Positions 61,277 through 64,000 of a stretch of DNA of 64,000 nt are shown in pieces. Under the pieces are notes generated by a model. It was not told the DNA's origin and did not search any database. It was given only the letters and a program-made list of their open reading frames with translations. Position numbers and translations under genes: made by a program. Positions within the stretch are counted from its first letter, which is position 1; every line of letters begins with the position of its first letter. This DNA comes from Paraburkholderia sp. PREW-6R (GTDB taxonomy: Bacteria; Pseudomonadota; Gammaproteobacteria; Burkholderiales; Burkholderiaceae): the NCBI RefSeq assembly GCF_039621805.1, contig NZ_CP155074.1, positions 620,001 through 684,000 of the forward strand. The letters run 5' to 3'.

Positions 61277-62284
61277 ATGTTCAAACCTCTTCGTCATACC
61301 GGCAAGGCTGCGCTCTGCGTGGCGCTGATCGCGCTCAGCTGCGCCGCGTCCGCGGCAGGCCTGAAAAGCGGGCTCAAAATCGCGTTCGTACCGAAACAGA
61401 TCAACAATCCTTATGAAGTCACCGCCGACAACGGCGGTCTTGCGGCGATCAAGGAGTTCGGTGGCGTGGGCAAAGTGGTGGGACCGTCGGACGCGGGCGC
61501 GTCGTCGCAGGTGCAGTACATCAATACGCTGATCACGCAGCGTCAGGATGCGATCGTGATCGCCGCGAACGATGCGAACGCAGTGGTCCCCTATCTGAAG
61601 AAAGCGATGGCGCAAGGCATCAAGGTGGTGACGTTCGACTCGGACACCGCGCCTGACGGCCGCCAGTTGTTCGTCAACCAGGCGAATGCGGAAGGCATTG
61701 GCCGCAGCCAGATTCAACTCGTCGCGAAACTGATGGGCGGCGAGGGCGAGTTCGCGGTGCTGTCGGCCACGCCGAACGCGACCAATCAGAACACGTGGAT
61801 CAAATGGATGCAGGAAGAGCTGAAGAAGCCCGAGTACTCGAAAATGAAGCTCGTGAAGATTGCCTACGGTAACGACGACGACCAGAAGTCGTTCGTCGAA
61901 ACGCAGGGCTTGCTGCAGGCTTATCCGAATCTGAAGGCGATTGTGTCGCCGACCACGGTGGGCATTGCGGCGGCGGCGCGCTATATCTCGTCGTCGTCGA
62001 GCAAGGGCAAAGTGGCGGTCACCGGGTTGGGCACGCCGAACCAGATGCGCGCGTTCGTGAAGAACGGCACGGTCAAGGCGTTCCAGTTGTGGGACCCGAG
62101 CCAGCTCGGCTATCTGGCGGCTTATGCGGCGGCGGCTCTGTCGTCGGGCACCATCACGGGTAAGGAAGGCGAATCGTTCGACGCCGGCAAGCTCGGCAAG
62201 CGCACCATCGGCCCGCAAGGCGAAATTATTCTCGGACCGCCGACCACGTTCGATGCGAGCAATATCGACAACTTCAATTTCTGA
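61277..62284 (+). CDS. rhaS: Rhamnose ABC importer, periplasmic binding protein
   Basis: 335 residues with a Sec signal (ALCVALIALSCAASAAG) and a ribose-binding-protein type mature domain: LKIAFVPKQINNPYEVTAD, SQVQYINTLITQRQDAIVIAAND, VTFDSDTAPDGRQLFVNQAN, TTVGIAAAARYIS. It captures L-rhamnose in the periplasm for RhaTPQ. AGGAG eight bases before the ATG. It is the last gene of the run, after an 89-base gap, which may allow higher expression or separate processing. Confidence 0.93.
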   Translation: MFKPLRHTGKAALCVALIALSCAASAAGLKSGLKIAFVPKQINNPYEVTADNGGLAAIKEFGGVGKVVGPSDAGASSQVQYINTLITQRQDAIVIAANDANAVVPYLKKAMAQGIKVVTFDSDTAPDGRQLFVNQANAEGIGRSQIQLVAKLMGGEGEFAVLSATPNATNQNTWIKWMQEELKKPEYSKMKLVKIAYGNDDDQKSFVETQGLLQAYPNLKAIVSPTTVGIAAAARYISSSSSKGKVAVTGLGTPNQMRAFVKNGTVKAFQLWDPSQLGYLAAYAAAALSSGTITGKEGESFDAGKLGKRTIGPQGEIILGPPTTFDASNIDNFNF

Positions 62285-62353
62285 CGGATCAGGACGCGCC
62301 GCGCTGCGAGGCTCGCCACGGGCGGCACATCTCGCGGCGCGCCGTGCTGTCCA

Positions 62354-63505
62354 TCATCCGCGCATCGCAAAACTTTGCGCGTAGCCCGCTGGCGATGTAT
62401 TGCCGTCCCACACTTTCCCGTCGATCAACACCTGCCCCGCGCGCGCCTCTCGCGCGGGCACGTTCACACTGGCCGCTGCTTCGCGATACAACGCCGTCTG
62501 ATTGATGCTCGCCGCAATGTCCGCATAGTCGGTGCGCGCGTCGATCATGCCCCAGCGTTCGAATTGCGTGAGAAACCATGCGCCCTCGAACGGACTCGGA
62601 AAGTTGACCGCACCGTTATCGAAAAAACGCACCGGCAGTCCGCGCGGCATAGTGGGTGCGCCGCTTTGCGCGAGGCGCGCGGCGATCAGCGTTTCGTCGA
62701 TGCCGATGTACTCCGGGCGCGCCAGCCAGTGAGCGATCTCGTCGCGATGCCCCGCGCCGTCGAGCCAGCGGCACGCTTCGATCATCGTTTGCACGAGCGC
62801 ACGCGCCGCATGAGGGTTGGCGCTGACGAAATCGCGCCGGCATGCGAGCACTTTTTCCGGATGGTCGGGCCACACATCGCTCGTATAAGCCGCCGTTCGG
62901 CCGACCTTTTGCGCTTCCGCCAGCGCGTTCCACGGCTCGCCCACGCACAGGCCGTCGAGTTTGTCGTCGGCAAGCGCGGCGACCATTTGCGGCGGCGGAA
63001 TCACCACGCTGTCGATGTCGCGCAACGGATGCACGCCTTGCGACGCGAGCCAGTAATACAGCCACATTGCGTGGGTGCCGGTCGGGAAGGTTTGTGCGAA
63101 CACCGGTTTGCGGCCGAGCGTGGCAAGCGCTTCGGGCAACGTGCGGTGCCTGTCGAGCGCGTCGGCGAGACGGTTCGACAACGTGATCGCCTGGCCGTTG
63201 CGATTAAGCACCATCAGCACGGCCATATCCGTTTGCGGACCGCCAAGACCCAACTGCACGCCGTAGACGAGACCGTAGAGCGCATGCGCGGCGTCGAGGT
63301 CGCCCGCCAGCAGTTTGTCGCGCACGGCGGCCCATGACGGTTGCCGGCACAACTCGAGCGTCAGCCCATGGGCGTGACCGAACTCGAGCAGCTTCGCGGC
63401 GACGAGCGGTGCGGCGTCGGAGAGGGCGACAAAACCGAGCCGCAAGTGAGTCTTCTCGAGCGGCCCGGCGGTCAACGGTGAACGGGAGGAAGTGGAAACG
63501 GTCAT
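62354..63505 (-). CDS. nasS: Nitrate-sensing binding protein NasS-like
   Basis: 383 residues of the NrtA/CmpA-type solute-binding family without an export signal: THLRLGFVALSDAAPLVAAKLLE, RQPSWAAVRDKLLAGDLDAAHALYGLVYG, KPVFAQTFPTGTHAMWLYYWLASQG, LCVGEPWNALA. The lack of a signal and the adjacent ANTAR gene identify it as a NasS-type cytosolic sensor, which holds NasT inactive until nitrate or nitrite binds. The upstream nasT ends 10 bases before it on the same strand. Confidence 0.9.
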   Translation of the reverse strand: MTVSTSSRSPLTAGPLEKTHLRLGFVALSDAAPLVAAKLLEFGHAHGLTLELCRQPSWAAVRDKLLAGDLDAAHALYGLVYGVQLGLGGPQTDMAVLMVLNRNGQAITLSNRLADALDRHRTLPEALATLGRKPVFAQTFPTGTHAMWLYYWLASQGVHPLRDIDSVVIPPPQMVAALADDKLDGLCVGEPWNALAEAQKVGRTAAYTSDVWPDHPEKVLACRRDFVSANPHAARALVQTMIEACRWLDGAGHRDEIAHWLARPEYIGIDETLIAARLAQSGAPTMPRGLPVRFFDNGAVNFPSPFEGAWFLTQFERWGMIDARTDYADIAASINQTALYREAAASVNVPAREARAGQVLIDGKVWDGNTSPAGYAQSFAMRG

Positions 63506-63515
63506 GGGCAGCGCT

Positions 63516-64000
63516 TCATTTGAGCGAGTCAGCCGACGCGACGACGGCGCGGGCGACTTCGGCGAGTTTGACGCCCTGATTCATTGCGCGCTTGCGCAGG
63601 CTCGCGTAGGCGGCATGTTCGGTGATCTTCTGCTGATCCATCAGCAGGCGTTTCGCGCGGTCGATCAGCTTGCGCTCGGCAAGTTCCTTTTCCACCTGGG
63701 CGAGCCGTTCGCGCAATTGCGACTCCTGCGCGAAACGCGCGAGCGCGACTTCGAGAATCGGTGCGAGCCGTTCGGTTGCAAGACCTTCGACGAGATAGGC
63801 GGTGACGCCCGCGCTGACCGCGTCGCGAATCAGTTGCTGGTTGGCGTCGTGACTGAACATGAGCACTGGACGCGGCGCGGTGGCGTTCATCACCGCGAGC
63901 TGTTCAAGCGTGTCGCGCGACGGCGACTCCGTGTCGATGATGATCACGTCGGGCCGCTCGCTTTGCACGACGCGATGCAGCGCCTGCGGTGTCGCTGTGC
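63516..64000 (-). CDS. nasT: ANTAR-type antiterminator NasT-like, 3' part
   Basis: The C-terminal 161 codons; the start is beyond the right edge (the frame is open to 64000 with LHRVVQSERPDVIIIDTESP). A receiver-like domain (PRPVLMFSHDANQQLIRDAVSAGVTAYLVEGL) is followed by a coiled segment and the RNA-binding ANTAR domain (KLIDRAKRLLMDQQKITEHAAYASLRKRAMNQGVKLAEVA). NasT binds two-hairpin leaders and prevents termination in nitrate assimilation operons. The GTG at 63968 is internal, not the start. Confidence 0.92.
   Translation of the reverse strand, partial: TATPQALHRVVQSERPDVIIIDTESPSRDTLEQLAVMNATAPRPVLMFSHDANQQLIRDAVSAGVTAYLVEGLATERLAPILEVALARFAQESQLRERLAQVEKELAERKLIDRAKRLLMDQQKITEHAAYASLRKRAMNQGVKLAEVARAVVASADSLK

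Overview
This window looks like chromosomal DNA of a Burkholderiaceae betaproteobacterium, most likely Paraburkholderia or Burkholderia. It is GC-rich, and GTG and TTG starts behind good Shine-Dalgarno (SD) sites are frequent. It carries a 2,2-dialkylglycine decarboxylase/DgdR pair like that of B. cepacia, a leucine/isovalerate (liu) operon beside a TetR regulator of the LiuQ type, and many small exported proteins. I found no rRNA, tRNA, CRISPR array, transposase or integrase.

Layout. 0-3.3 kb: putrescine (Puu-type) catabolism: the 5' part of a PuuD-like hydrolase, a PuuR-like XRE-cupin regulator and a PuuC-like aldehyde dehydrogenase. 3.4-11.3 kb: a DedA-rhodanese fusion, a CMD/AhpD-like protein behind a 12.5-copy tetranucleotide repeat, an MFS/LysR pair, a DUF899 protein and a GGDEF-EAL enzyme. 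11.7-14.2 kb: HU, DAHP synthase and a DUF72 protein. 14.2-21 kb: LiuQ-like TetR divergent from liuABCD (isovaleryl-CoA dehydrogenase, methylcrotonyl-CoA carboxylase beta, methylglutaconyl-CoA hydratase, carboxylase alpha). 21-24.6 kb: a cytosolic PhnD-like binding protein, a small protein, and divergent dgdA/dgdR. 24.8-27.8 kb: a hybrid histidine kinase overlapping a glycosyltransferase. 28-34.2 kb: low-affinity iron permease family protein, fatty-acid desaturase, CDP-diacylglycerol diphosphatase, amidase and a ferritin-like diiron protein. 34.6-40.7 kb: FMN reductase, a candidate small RNA, SDR, HAD phosphatase, PAS-GGDEF cyclase, J-domain protein and ChaC.

40.7-49.6 kb is a stretch of small, poorly characterised genes separated by long spacers: a LMW-phosphatase/ArsC-like protein, three small exported proteins, an H-NS-like protein with an altered DNA-binding loop, an MFS pump, a near-perfect sigma-54 promoter in front of an unknown gene and a DUF429 gene, a superinfection-immunity family protein and a single-domain response regulator.

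49.7-62.3 kb: a YghU-type GST, then a complete set for L-rhamnose uptake and non-phosphorylative oxidation. This comprises an ABC importer (rhaTPQS), mutarotase, L-rhamnose 1-dehydrogenase, rhamnonolactonase, L-rhamnonate dehydratase, a probable 2-keto-3-deoxyrhamnonate dehydrogenase, an MFS transporter and a divergent LysR regulator. The enzyme that should cleave the last intermediate is not in the window. 62.3-64 kb: nasS and the 3' part of nasT, the nitrate-responsive sensor/antiterminator pair.

The most interesting non-coding signals are a roughly 67-nt intergenic RNA candidate with two anti-Shine-Dalgarno UCUCCU motifs and its own terminator (35546-35612), the sigma-54 promoter at 47186-47201, and the CAGA repeat at 4687-4736.
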